Assembly (NCBI GenBank): GCA_019722365.1
Contig: JADFUC010001389.1
Coordinates: 1 to 64,000 of the forward strand
Length of the DNA: 64,000 bases
Direction of reading: 5' to 3'
Source: Lithospermum erythrorhizon
Taxonomy: Eukaryota > Streptophyta > Magnoliopsida > Boraginales > Boraginaceae
Shown here: in pieces, positions 13,124-24,847 of the stretch
Layout of the letters: every line of letters starts with the position of its first letter
Numbering within the stretch: position 1 is the first letter of the stretch
The notes under the pieces: model-generated
Told to the model about the DNA's origin: nothing
Seen by the model: only the letters and a program-made list of their open reading frames with translations
The model's database searches: none
Program-made: the position numbers and the translations under genes

Positions 13124-13641
13124 CATATTATATATATATATATACATATATTGTTATTATTACATATTATTATTACATATATTATTACATATTATTATTA
13201 TTATTATTATTATATATTACACATACATATTATTACATATTATTATTACATATTATTATTATTAGACATATTGTTATTATTACATACATATTACATACAC
13301 ATACATTATTATTACATATTATTATTACATACATACATATTACATATTATTATTATTGTTGTTGTTGTTATTACATATTATTATATATTGCCATTACACA
13401 TTACATACATTACACACATATTGGCTATTACATATGCTGTTGTTATTATTATTATTATTACATACATACATACATATATTACAGCAGCTATTATTACATA
13501 TTATTGTTATTATTATTATTATTATTACATATGTATATATTACATATACATATTGTTATGTTGTTATTATTATTATTATTATTATTACATATTATTATTA
13601 TTATTATTATTATTATTGTTATTATTAGAGATACATATACA

Positions 13642-13674
<33 letters not shown>

Positions 13675-13737
13675 ATATTATTATTACACATATTATGATA
13701 TATATATATGTTATTATTATTATTACATATTATTACA

Positions 13738-13775
<38 letters not shown>

Positions 13776-13926
13776 TATTATTATTATTATTATTATTGTT
13801 GACATTACATTATTATTACATTATTACATTACATATTATGCTATTGCTACATATACATATTACATATTATTACATACACATGCTACATATATACATATTA
13901 TTACATATTACATACAATATATATAG
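13124..13926. repeat. Compound microsatellite, (TTA)n with TACATA interruptions, about 800 bp
   Basis: Almost the whole stretch is built from TTA/ATT trinucleotides broken by CATA or TACATA steps. It contains uninterrupted (ATT)n runs of more than ten units, for example near 13739-13800. It generates four overlapping open frames made only of Y, I, L, H, T and V, which are artefacts. It looks like expansion within one LTR copy, since the left family C block has only a short TA run. Confidence 0.95.
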
Positions 13927-14307
13927 GTTATATATACAAAGGGCGTTTCATGCCTGAAGTCTCTAGGTTACCGTTGAGGTGGCCGAGGACTGCTACGAAA
14001 TAGTGGATCAATATGTGCAGTAAGTGCATAGTTCTCACCGCCATTTCCTTTTGTGGTCGACATTTCTATATTTCTAGATCAGGTATTGTATTTGGATTTC
14101 TTGTATCCTCGGGTTGTATTATTCTCGTGGATTGTATTCTCGTTGTATGTTATTTTGTGGACGGTTGCTGGAACACCACGCGGCGGAATAGAAAGTGTTA
14201 CTTTGTTATGTCAAGAAGTCATAATTTCATCAGATCCATCGACGGTGACTCTAAAGGCATGCGCTGTTAATGATCTTAACCTCGGGGCCGACTAAAGGGT
14301 CGTCACA

Positions 14308-16104
14308 TAAACTTACGAAATGAAACAACAACAATATCACATATAACATTCCATCCTTTTCCTGTGCTCACCCTTCGAACAATCTACCAACAACATATCT
14401 TTTCCCGGCAAAGCTCACCCTTCGAACAATCTAACATCGTCATATCCTTTTCCCGGCAGGCTCACCCTTCGAACACCCCACATCATCCCAAATATTCTCA
14501 ATTCAAACAATTCACAATTCACACATACAATACCAAACATACAACCATCACACAATAATCTCAATGTAGCATTCATAATATACACGATACAACAAATTTC
14601 GTATAGAACCCATACTCAACAAAAATATACTCACAGATACGTCCATAACCCAAATATACTCAAACTTGAATACACCCAAACATATACATACTCAAAGGAC
14701 CTACACTCAAACATACATGTACTCAAACATAAATACCACAAAAATAAATATACCATAATGCATCTAACACAACCACCATACAAGTCAACATTTCACAATT
14801 TCACCACTATACCCACAGATAAGTTTATAACACGTATACGTAAATAAAATTAATTTACCATACTTACTCAAACACAATAAGGTAACAAACGAAAGTGATA
14901 AATCCCCCTCACCTCAAGCAAGCACTAATTTCATGCCCGAGTTCCGAATGCAAAACACCCGAAATATAATTACTACTACAATTTAACCTCATCCTAATTC
15001 AATTCCCGACTTTTCAACCCATTTTATTACAAATTAACAACTTACGATAGATTGCTAATTATGTTTCAATAACAACTGCATTTTACGACGGTAATTTCAC
15101 TACCCGGACTAAATCCCATAACCGGCCAATACCTTATCCAAATTACTAACGTTTCCAACCAATTCCAATCAACCCAAATTTCAACTTTTCCAATTAATTA
15201 AGCCATTTCTAACAACCTCTAATCCCAAAGTCCGCTTACTACTCAAAATCTACTAAAACTAATTTCAACATATATATTCTTCCAACAACTTATAACTCAT
15301 AATTTCACCTCAAAACAATCACAATAACGGTCCAATAACATATTTATACTATCAACCACATTTTAGAGAAAGTCAACCCACAATCACTCGAAAGTCAACT
15401 CAACTATAACAACACTTTCTACCCCAAATATCGATCATTATCAACTCCTATATTATAATCTAAGCCTAGACAATAATTATATTCAATAATATCTCATAAA
15501 AACCGAAGTCAACCCAAAATTCCAAAAAAGTCAACGGCTGCCCTAAAATGTCCAAATAAATTCCACATGAAAACAATTTATATTTCAACTCAAGAACAAC
15601 TAATTTAGAACCCAAGAATCGACATAGCAATAAAATTTCAAATACAAAAAGTCAACAAAGAGTCAACTCGGCGATCTCACAAAATATTCAACAAGATCGG
15701 ACCTTTACCTTGAAACGACGAGGACGCATGTAGGGAAGCTCTCCAAAAATTTGAGTCAAAAGTTGATGGGATTTTGAGGAGAAAAATTGGAAGTTAAGAA
15801 GAATCAAAAAATGGAGAGATTCCTTCGGGTTGTTCTCAAGGGCGGAGGAGAAGAAAAGTGGGAAATGGCTCAGCGGTTTCCGCTTATATGATGATCAAGT
15901 GCTGGTCAGCCCAATAGTCCAACCGGTGAAACCCGAACATTTTAATTCGATCGATACTTCTCGTTTTAACTTATCTCGACACTAACTCCCAAACATTAAC
16001 ATTAACGTACATAAAATATTAAGTGGGTTTCAAATTTTACGTAAATAAATTTAATAATCTCACATTTTAATTTATTAATTAACGAGTCGTTACCGGTTTT
16101 TACA
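14308..16104 (-). repeat. Family B Gypsy 3' LTR (truncated at its left end)
   Basis: It matches 31042-32729 almost throughout, in the same orientation. On the minus strand it starts TGTAAAAACCGGTAACGACTC at 16104. It has the same three-unit repeat (14347-14475) and the same block of AAGTCAACAAAGAGTCAAC near 15650-15670. The 700 bp found at the left end of the full LTR (30315-31041) is missing here, and family C sequence abuts it. The paired LTR is at 30315-32729. Confidence 0.75.
14347..14475. repeat. Three-copy tandem repeat in family B LTR
   Basis: Units contain TTTTCC(C/T)G, then GCTCACCCTTCGAACA and a short AC-rich spacer. The same array is found at 31088-31222 in the other LTR, so it belongs to the family. 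Confidence 0.8.
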
Positions 16105-17565
16105 TTCTACCCACCTAACAAAAATTTCGTCCTCGAAATTTACTCATCGCTTAGGTCGCCTTATAACCACCACTTATTTTTCAACTCCTATTTATTATCT
16201 AATATCATATCAACTTATCGACCTATAACTTACACATACTCAAATTGATATCTCTCCTAATTTCCACTCTACCATTATTGGTTAATTATTTAGCATCTCC
16301 CTTATAGTAATCATAATTCACATAGTATCTCATAAGCACATTAATATCACTTCATGTTTTCACACAAAATTTTACTACTCATCGATAACATCTCTACGCA
16401 TCTTTTTCATCATTTGTTATCTTATCGCCCGTTTTGCCACTTTTCACATATCAATGTTAATCACAGCTTCTCCACATAAATTAACATATATACATAAACA
16501 ACAATATCCCATAAAGAATAATCAAATTATACCATAAAAGGAAATCAAAGTTGACTTTCATAACAAGTATATCACAATCAACCAATGAATCATTACAACA
16601 ACACTCAACCTATACCCTATTTAATCGCATTATCCAATCTCTACAGATTACAATTCCTTGATAATCATTTACACGATATTTATAATGTTACGCCATATCA
16701 GGCCAATCAATACCATTCGTTATTGTTTACTCCATGATTATATGAACTCATCAACTCAACAATTTACTCCCCGACTAACCGTTATACTTAAATCAGCAAC
16801 ACATAATCACAACATCACAAAGTAACAGAACACCCCAATCTGAACATTTCATGGGCACACATCACATAATCTCAACGTAAAACATCAACAAAGATCAATA
16901 CATCAACTCCTCATATACCTCAGACATTAGATATTATCATTCGCAATAATTTCAATATGCCTTTATAATCATCAATATCTCCTTTCTTTCTTGTGTTACC
17001 ACATAACATCCTCAAAAGTCATCTAACAATTATCTACCTTATTAGTTCATTTCTTATATAACATCATGATATCGTCTAACAATTTATTAACACCACAACA
17101 GTCCATCTAACATCAATCAACCTCAACCACCACCTTCTAACACAACTAGATAACTTAGTCAACATATCACCTTATAATACGTATACAACTCTAGAGGATA
17201 CTTCATGGCTCAACGACATACTTAATAAATTTTTTATGTAATTTTCTTGTCGTGGAATCCAACTTTCTAAGCAAAGAAGTGAATCCCAAATTTTAAACGC
17301 AAACTATACTACCTATCTTCACTCATGCATTGGATATTTTACTCATAGCCTCGGTGCCGATATTTCATACTGGCCACTTGGCCTTACTATACCTTATGAC
17401 ATATCCATACTTATTCTCATCATTACATTTAAAAACATAGTCATCTCTCTTAATCATCAAAATGTAACTGTTGTATTCCTCTCGTCACTGCATTAACATC
17501 CATATAGTTCCACCCCATGTCATCATATCAATCTCGATAATTGTAATATCACAATTTAGTAATCG
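16105..17565 (-). mobile_element. Family B Gypsy internal region, 3' part
   Basis: Reading the minus strand, the sequence next to the LTR is a polypurine-like GTTAGGTGGGTAGAA (16105-16120) preceded by AATTTCGAGGACGAAATTT (16123-16142). This is the typical end of Gypsy chromovirus coding DNA and its PPT. The rest is AT-rich and too decayed to show domains. It is cut at 17565 by the inserted Tekay element and continues at 27355. Confidence 0.6.
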
Positions 17566-20047
17566 AACGACTCCGCCCTGTGTCGGCCGCCTGAGGCAGT
17601 CATATAATCCGAACACCGTAATCACTAAAACCGATGGACGACTCGCTTAAAACTACTCGCTTCCTTCAAAAAATAAGATTACATATAATATTTCCAAAAT
17701 AATCACAGCTTTAAAAACTTTATAATCCATCAGTGATATCTAACTAACCAACTCCATATATACAACATATCCCAAATAAACAAGAATGTCAGGCAAGGCT
17801 ACAAAAGAAGGCACTGCATTTAATACAAAATGACAACAAATTTACGCTAAAGTTTCAAAAGGAAAATACAACAATCAAAAACAAATTTGACAACACATCA
17901 AAAATCGGGGATCGCGAGGATCCTCTCGCCACCCTCGACATGCTCACCTAGCCACTGAACAAACTCTCAAATGTACCTCTTTGGCTCAACTCCCGCGGTC
18001 AACCCGGCACAAATGAAGCCGCCCAATGCGGTGCGGGCGTAGCCGCTGCCTTAGTGAAACTTAACACAAGCGAACTTACCATACGGAACGAGTCAACTAA
18101 TAATATAATAGCCAAATATAACAAATATATATCCGTGACTACTCTTAAAAAGGTCATACAACATGATTCCACAGAAGTCTCGCATATTACCACATGAAGA
18201 TATAATGTATGGCTCTCAGAAGCACAAATTCCGCAAAAGAAATCAAGAGACTCCACAACGACTCTCAAACTCTAGTCATCAAACCTCCATCTCTCATCCC
18301 CACCGTTGTACCAACCTCTAACGCCATATGCTCAATCCGCCTATGGGCTGTGAATGGACTAATCAATAATCACCCCAAGCACTTATACCGCAAAGATAAC
18401 GCCAAACCGCACTTATACACAAAGAGTAAGGCACACCGTGACTTATACACACAAAGTATAAGGCACACGCACTCATACACTAAGTACAAGGCACACCGCC
18501 TATACACTAAGTATAAGGCACACCGCCTATACACTAAGTATAAGGCATATCCCCGCAAGGGAAGCGGGAGTCACCTTAACCCCTAATCATCCCACCATGT
18601 CAAACTCGAGCATCAAGTCACCCTTCAAGTCATGTATAACTCTAACCATCACCTCTCAATAACCAGCCTACTCGACTCCCAAGCAATATCCAAGCACACG
18701 TACTAAAACATCTCACAATCATAAGTCAAACACAATCGCCGACAGTGCCACGTAAATCATAAGTGCTCTACGCCACGTAAATCATAAATATGTTTCTAGG
18801 TTCAAGCCTATTACTTACCTCACAATCTTCAACGCCACGTAATATAATCTACACCATATAACAATTACATGTATGTCATTCTCCCACGTAATCATAACAC
18901 ACAACATGTTCACACAATTTATAATGAATACGTAAAGTAACACCATGAGATAAGTACTCACCTCTCCTCGTGAAGCACACAAAACCTCCTCGCGAACACA
19001 ATCACGGTAATTGGCCCTTCCACGATCAACGCCTAACAAACACCTAGAAAGTATAATCAAGATCTACTACTGTACCGGTGTTCTATAAGATACATAACCA
19101 ATTCTTTGGGAACTATCTCTAAAAACAGCTTCCAATACGACGGATAAAACTATCGAACTATAATCCCATCGGATTACAACCAATCGATCCCCCTCGCTAT
19201 AATTCCATCTTATTACTTAATCATTACAAATCAACTTATAAGTCATTTTAATTAATCAACAGGTCCATAATTACCAACCCATACTCCCAAATATCAATTA
19301 TAACTCAACTTGGAATTAACACTTTTTCAACCTAACTACCTTTAATCACTCTTAATTCACCAATTTAACATAACAACAACTATACTAAGGTGTCCCACCA
19401 TAACCTCCCTACACATTTAAAGTCTTAGAAAATATCACCCAGAAAATTCAACTGAAAACCTAAAAATAACCCAAACCATAACATCCTCAAACGACATCTA
19501 AGTCATGAATTAATCACTTATATACATCATGTAACCCATAACCAACTAAGATTCATCGAAAAAATTGAATTATGGAAAAGTCAACTATGTCAAACCCAAG
19601 AAATATCTCAAAAGACTTGAACTTCTCATACCTTAACTCAAGAGAATGACGGGGAGAACGATATTCTACAAACCCATCTTTGAGTTTTGAGCGACAATCA
19701 AGAGAGAAACGGAAAAGAAATTTTTGGTGGGGAGGCTTTAATCTCGGCCAAAAGAGGAAAAAAGAAGATGACGGCGTTTGATTATGATGATTAGAAGATA
19801 AGCATGTTAGATATTTAAAAAACTGAAGTCCCCTTCGGCTCGTTAATTTCTCCCTATCGTATTTAAACCTCAACGAATCTCGACTCCAAAGATAAAATTT
19901 TCCATAGCAAATCTACTAAATTATAAATGTAATCTGCTCAAAATTTACGAAATAATATTATCATCTAAATTATTTATACTATCCTAGTTTGACCCACAAA
20001 TGACTCAAAATTAATTTCTTTTTTTTAAAACGTGACGGGTTATTACA
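17566..20047 (-). repeat. Tekay element A, 3' LTR
   Basis: On the minus strand it starts TGTAATAACCCGTCACG at 20047. It aligns along its length with 24848-27354, for example ATAATCCGAACACCGTAATCAC near 17606 and AATCACAAC-type blocks after it. Differences from the other LTR are mostly 1-4 bp indels. It contains a six-unit hairpin array at 18379-18547. An open frame of 125 codons on the opposite strand across the array is an artefact of the repeat. Confidence 0.85.
18379..18547. repeat. Tandem hairpin array in Tekay LTR, about 6 units
   Basis: Units of 27-30 bp, such as CTATACACTAAGTATAAGG followed by CACACCG. CTTATAC and GTATAAG are exact inverses separated by 4-5 bases, so each unit can fold into a hairpin. 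Equivalent arrays occur in the other three Tekay LTRs of this window. Confidence 0.85.
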
Positions 20048-20177
20048 ATCTACTCATTCCACAAAATTCCCGACTCCTAAATTTAACAACCCTCAAACAA
20101 TCAAGCAAAACAATATAATAACACAAAAATCAAATACTCAAACCAAACAAAAAGCAATACAAATCACATCTACTCGA

Positions 20178-20325
20178 AGAGCCGTGGTAACCTGCCTCCT
20201 CATCTCGGCCCTCACGCTCCCAAGTCGCCTCCACTACACCGATTCCTCCACATGACTCTCATTAACGCCACTGCCTTACTTCCTCAAAAACCTTCTCTTC
20301 CGGTCCAAAATCTCTACCGGTCTTT
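20178..20325 (-). pseudogene. Chromodomain remnant at integrase C-terminus
   Basis: The minus strand reads E-R-P-V-E-I-L-D-R-K, then R-x-F-L-R, then after a frameshift V-E-A-T-W-E-R-E. These are the hallmarks of the chromodomain tail of Gypsy chromoviruses, which tethers integration to modified chromatin. The stretch is broken in at least two places. Confidence 0.75.
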
Positions 20326-20706
20326 CCTCAAACGTGTCCTCTCAAGCTCCACCGAGGTGAGCTAAGAATATGCGACCGCGGATATACTTCCTCAAACATG
20401 AAACACGGAACACACACATAATCCTATCTAAACTCGAGGCACGCCAACCGATACGCCGAGCCAACTCTCCCAAGGATCTCAAATGGTCCAATATAACGAG
20501 GACTCAACTTCCCTTCCTCCCAAACCCATCACTCCCTTCCCACGGAGATACCTCAAGAACACACGGTCGCCGACCTCAAACGACAAAGCCTACTACGCGA
20601 CTCATACTTTCCAGCTTGTCCTCGCGATAAGTTGTCAATCAACCTCGATCCGCCTCTACTAAAACTCTTGACCAACTCGTAACCGTAGACTTCCTCCTCT
20701 CCTACC

Positions 20707-20934
20707 TCATTCCAACAAACCGAGGCGACATCTCCGCCCATACAATGCCTCTTCAAACGGTGCTATCCCAATACTAAAGCATGGAAGCCGCCTGTTGTAG
20801 GCGAACTCTATCTTGGGCAACTCATCGTCCCAATTCCCGGAGAAGTTCATAACACAAGCCCGGAGCATATCCTCCAATGTCCGTATCGTCCTCTCAGATT
20901 GCCCATCTGTCTGGGGATGAAAAGATGTACTCAA
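20707..20934 (-). pseudogene. Gypsy integrase core, C-terminal half
   Basis: An open piece of 75 codons reads STSFHPQTDGQSERTIRTL, then LRACVMNFSGNWDDELP, IEFAYN and FEEALYGRR. In intact integrases the E of QSER is the third catalytic acidic residue and the following blocks are strongly conserved. An extra residue pair (FEEALYG for FEALYG) and a changed NNSYH-type segment show indels. Confidence 0.85.
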
Positions 20935-23900
20935 CTCACTCTGGGCCTCCCTGCCTCCTCGGAAACCCCCTCCGCAAATTCCTCGGCGAATCTAGCGCCG
21001 CGTCCGAAATAACGGTATTATCGAACCCCGCAATCCTCACACCGATCCACATAAATTCGCTAGTCTCTCGTGCCCATCTGTAGATCGGATAGGTAGGGAA
21101 TGACGACTGACAACCTATCCACAATCACCCAAATCCCATCATGTCGCCCAACGCCCCTAGAAGCCCAAACACGAAGTCCACGGTGATATTCTCCTATGTC
21201 CACTCAAGAATAGGAAGATTCTCAAGTAATAAACTCGCAGATGCTCCTTATGTTTCTCGCTTCACCTCGGCCGACAAACCAAGCACTTTGCCACAAACTC
21301 GCGCGATCTCTTCATTCCCCGGCCACCAATACGCTAACCTCAAGTCACGATACATCTTGTGCTACCCGGGCGTACGCTATAGAAGTATTATGGGCCTCAT
21401 CAAGAATCTCCCTTCTCACTATCCGAATACGCAAGCAAGGGGTGACACACACCGCCATTCATCCTCAAGGCTCCACTCTCATCAAATCATCCGACTCCAC
21501 CTCACATCCCTATCGATAGCCTCAAGTAGCCTCTCATCCTCGCTTTGCCGCAACTTGGATTCGATCCACAAGCACTGGTCGAACTCTCATATGGGCGAAA
21601 ATCTCCCCGTCGCTACCGACATCAAAATCGAATCCCAAATAGCTTAATACCTCTCGAGTCCTTTCGATTTCCCTTCTACTCAACAAGATCGCCTACTACA
21701 TTTGCCTTTCCCCCTGGTGGTACTCACAGTCAAGTCATAATCACCGATGAACTCCATCCACCTCCTCTCGCTTCAAATTCAAATCTCTCTCAAGGCCGGT
21801 AGATACTTCAAACTCTTATGATCGGTGAAAATCGCATTTAACCCCATACGTATACCGCTCCCCACACTCGACGCAGCACTATCGCCGCCAGCTCAAGATC
21901 ATGGGTCGGATAGTTTTTCCTCGTGATTTCTCAACCGGCTGGAAGCATAAGTAATCACCTTCCCATTCTCGCATCGAACACACCCTGCTAACTCGACGAA
22001 GCATCACTATAAATCAATAGCCCTCGCAACTTACCTGCACGCCAACACCTGTTCGAAGTCAACTTACCCTTTAATACCTCAAACAATCCTCACAATCATC
22101 ATCCCAAATAAACGAAATCCCCTTTTCTCGGTCAACTCCGTCAATGGCGGCCGCGAATCAAGGAAAAGTCCTGATGAATCTCCCCAGAATAACTCTCGCC
22201 TAACCCTAAGAAACTCCTTAACCTCGCCACACTCGTGGACGCCCCAATTGTTCACAACCTCCACCTTCTCAGGATCACCAAATACCCTCACCGTAAATAA
22301 ATATGACCCAGAATTGCACTTTCGCCATCGTAACCACATTTGGAAAACTTGGCATACAACCGCGCTGCCTCAAGGTCCTCAACACACCGGCAAATGCCTC
22401 TCATGTTCCTCCTCCCTCTAGAATATATCGCAATGTCATCAATGAATACCACCACAAACTCTCATCCGCATACTCCCCGAAACACCCAAGTTCATCAAAT
22501 CCATAAAGCGCCGGTGCATTTGTCAATCCAATTATATCACTATAAATTATAACGCCCATAACGGTATCGAAAGACGATTTGGAATATCCTCCTCTTTGAT
22601 CCTCAACCGATGATAACTGTATCAAGAAATCAATTTTCTAGAACACCTTGGCATCCTTCACCGACAAACAAACTCTGTCACTCTGGCAATGGTATCGGTT
22701 CTTAATGGTCACTTTATTCACCGCCTATACCAACGACAAATTTACCGAACCATCCTTCTTTTCACAAACAACACCGGGTTCACTCCCACGGAGATACACT
22801 CGTCCGATGAACCCCTTTGTCCAACAACTCCTCGTAGAATCGAGTCCGCAATTCCTCGCATCTGCCGAGCCATCCCTGCATTTGGAAGAGAAATTGGCGC
22901 CGCACTGTGAATAACCTCAATAGCAAATTCGATCTCCCCCTTTCTCGGGCGGCAACCCCGTGTCCTCACGAAAACATCCCCGAACTCTCTAACAACCCGC
23001 ACATCCTCTACTCGCCTCTTCTACTCAAATCAACCACATACCCCAAGAAACCCAATACACCCCTTCCGAATCAATCTCCTAGCCTCAAGGCTAAAACCTC
23101 AAGGAAAATGTTGCCTCCCTCAAATCGAATATCTGCTCTCCCCGAACCCATAAAAGCAATCTCCTTCCGATGGCAATCAATAACGGCATGATGTTTCCCC
23201 AACCAATCCATACCCAAGATAAGGTCAAAATCAGAAAGTTCAAATGGAAGTAAATCGACAGACAACAACCCGAATTTAAAACAATCAAAGCGACGCCCCT
23301 TATATACCAATCTAACCACACCCGACCTCCTACAGTGCTCTGCAATCTCTGCTGAATGTGCAAAGGCACACAACATACGATATGCGTAAAATAAAATTTG
23401 AGAAACAAAGAATGCGTAGCCCCGTAATCAAACAACACCCTCGGCCTCAATATCATACGTAAATAATATACCTATCACCAATTGGGTATCCTACGCCTCC
23501 CCGACGAGTAACGGCGTGAATTGGCCACTGCCTCCGCCTCAGTCGCTACCCACGGCACTCCTCCTCAAGTCCTCCCACCATCCCTCGGCCTCCACCGACC
23601 GACCACCACGATTCTCGATAACCGCCCGACAGTCAACCGGTGTCAAGTACTAGCACCTCCTCTCGGGTGCTCGGGACACTCTTCGACAAATGTCCTCGCC
23701 GGCCGCATCGGTAACATAAGACCACCTCTCTCCCCGCACCCCGCTATCCTGCCCCATCTCGAATACCACAACGGTAACAATGATACCTCTCCGGACCCTC
23801 GATCTCGCAGCGCCACCGCATATGAGCGGTGGCATGACTCCGGGCGAACTGCCGGAGAGTACCGGCTGACTCCGCCTCGGACGGCTCGGCCGGGTCCGTC

Positions 23901-24832
23901 CTCCTCTCACTCTAGAGCCAAGGCCTACCGAATAAAGTCTCGTGCCCGACTCCACTCTCGATCCACTCGCCTCGGCCTCGCCATCTCCATTTCCATCTTC
24001 CGGCCGCATTCCTCACAAAGATGGAAACTAGTAAAGTCTCATCGTTGAGATCTCGGTGACGTGATCTCCCACGCCAACCCATCTCTCGAATCTAGTGATC
24101 CTCTCGCCTACCGATAAACAAACATCAGAAAGAGGTCGCATGACAATGAATCGTTTCTCATACGCCAATCGACTCGAACTCGAGTCAATCTAAATCGCCC
24201 CCCGCAAAGCCGCCACGCTGGGTCTCTAAGCAATACCTTTCCGAAAGAAGCTCAACAAATCGCTCCCAAGATACATGAACCTCCCTCTCGGCAGCCGAGA
24301 CGACTCGTGCTCCTCCCACCAACCACGGCACCCTCAGTTTCATAAGTAGCAACTTCACTCTCATCTCGCCCACAATCCCCATCGCTCAAAAAATCAACTT
24401 ATATCCCGGATGAATCCCTAATAGCCCGCTTGGCGAACCCCGCAAACCTTAGAGGATCTCTCTGTAAAACCAATCAAACAACTTGCCTGAATTCCCGACC
24501 CCCCCGTCGTCGAACACCCGAGCATTCACACCTCCTCTACGAGGTCTACCTCAACCTCCCTCAACATGCTCGAAGACCGCACCCTCCGACCCCGCCGGGG
24601 TCCACGCCGTACTCATCGAATACGCCTATACCCCCTACCACTGCCTCCTAGCCTACCCCCCTCTCGGCACCTCCCCCGCCTACCTCCGGCCTCGAACTCC
24701 GGGGGCGGCATCCCCAATGCCTACGCAACAAAAAGAAAAGACTTAGATTTGTACAAAAGACACCACTCTCCACGACTCAAAGAAAACAAAGAAAGACACA
24801 CAACCACGTATACCCAAGTAATTCAAACCTAA

Positions 24833-24845
24833 GCTCGATACCAAA
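24833..24845 (-). other. Primer-binding site, tRNA-Met type (Tekay A)
   Basis: The minus strand reads TTTGGTATCGAGC, directly downstream of the 5' LTR end. It is close to TGGTATCAGAGC, the usual plant initiator-tRNA-Met primer site, with one base lost. Confidence 0.75.
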
Positions 24846-24847
24846 AT

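Larger units (their letters stand above)
11236..14307 (+). repeat. Family C LTR, right copy, enlarged by microsatellite
   Basis: The block follows the GAGGACGAA motif and ends ...GGGTCGTCACA at 14307, where family B LTR sequence starts at once. Inside are clustered TTGACTTT motifs (11708-11760 and 11850-11870), a tandem repeat of about 36 bp, and the long TTA/TACATA tract. Without that tract it would be about 2.3 kb, close to the left copy. The sharp right edge supports an LTR end. The left edge is a guess. Confidence 0.5.
20048..24847 (-). pseudogene. Tekay element A gag-pol remnant
   Basis: On the minus strand from right to left: gag at about 23500-24420 (SWERFVELLSERY near 24225-24280 is the retrotransposon gag core); protease at about 23080-23456 (VLFDYGATHS, with D-Y-G in place of D-S/T-G, and then FDLILGMDWL); RT at about 22050-23002 (VVREFGDVF, EFAIEVI, PVLFVKRR, GLTNAPA); RNase H at about 21650-22000 (poorly readable); integrase at about 20700-21500; chromodomain at 20178-20325. 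The frame changes repeatedly. The + strand open frames of up to 175 codons here are antisense shadows of GC-rich coding remnants. Confidence 0.8.

Noticed and set aside
13151..13957. 268-codon open frame of Y, I, L, H and T residues
   Set aside because: It is a translation of a TTA/TACATA microsatellite that has no stop in this frame; overlapping frames look the same.
18209..18586. 125-codon frame with repeating YTK(Y/S)KAH residues
   Set aside because: The periodic protein is a by-product of the LTR hairpin array, with no start context and no conservation in the other LTRs.
21141..21647. 168-codon + strand open frame
   Set aside because: It is antisense to the integrase region of Tekay element A, whose real frame is on the minus strand.
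23521..24048. 175-codon + strand open frame
   Set aside because: It is antisense to the GC-rich gag region of Tekay element A and has no recognisable motif.
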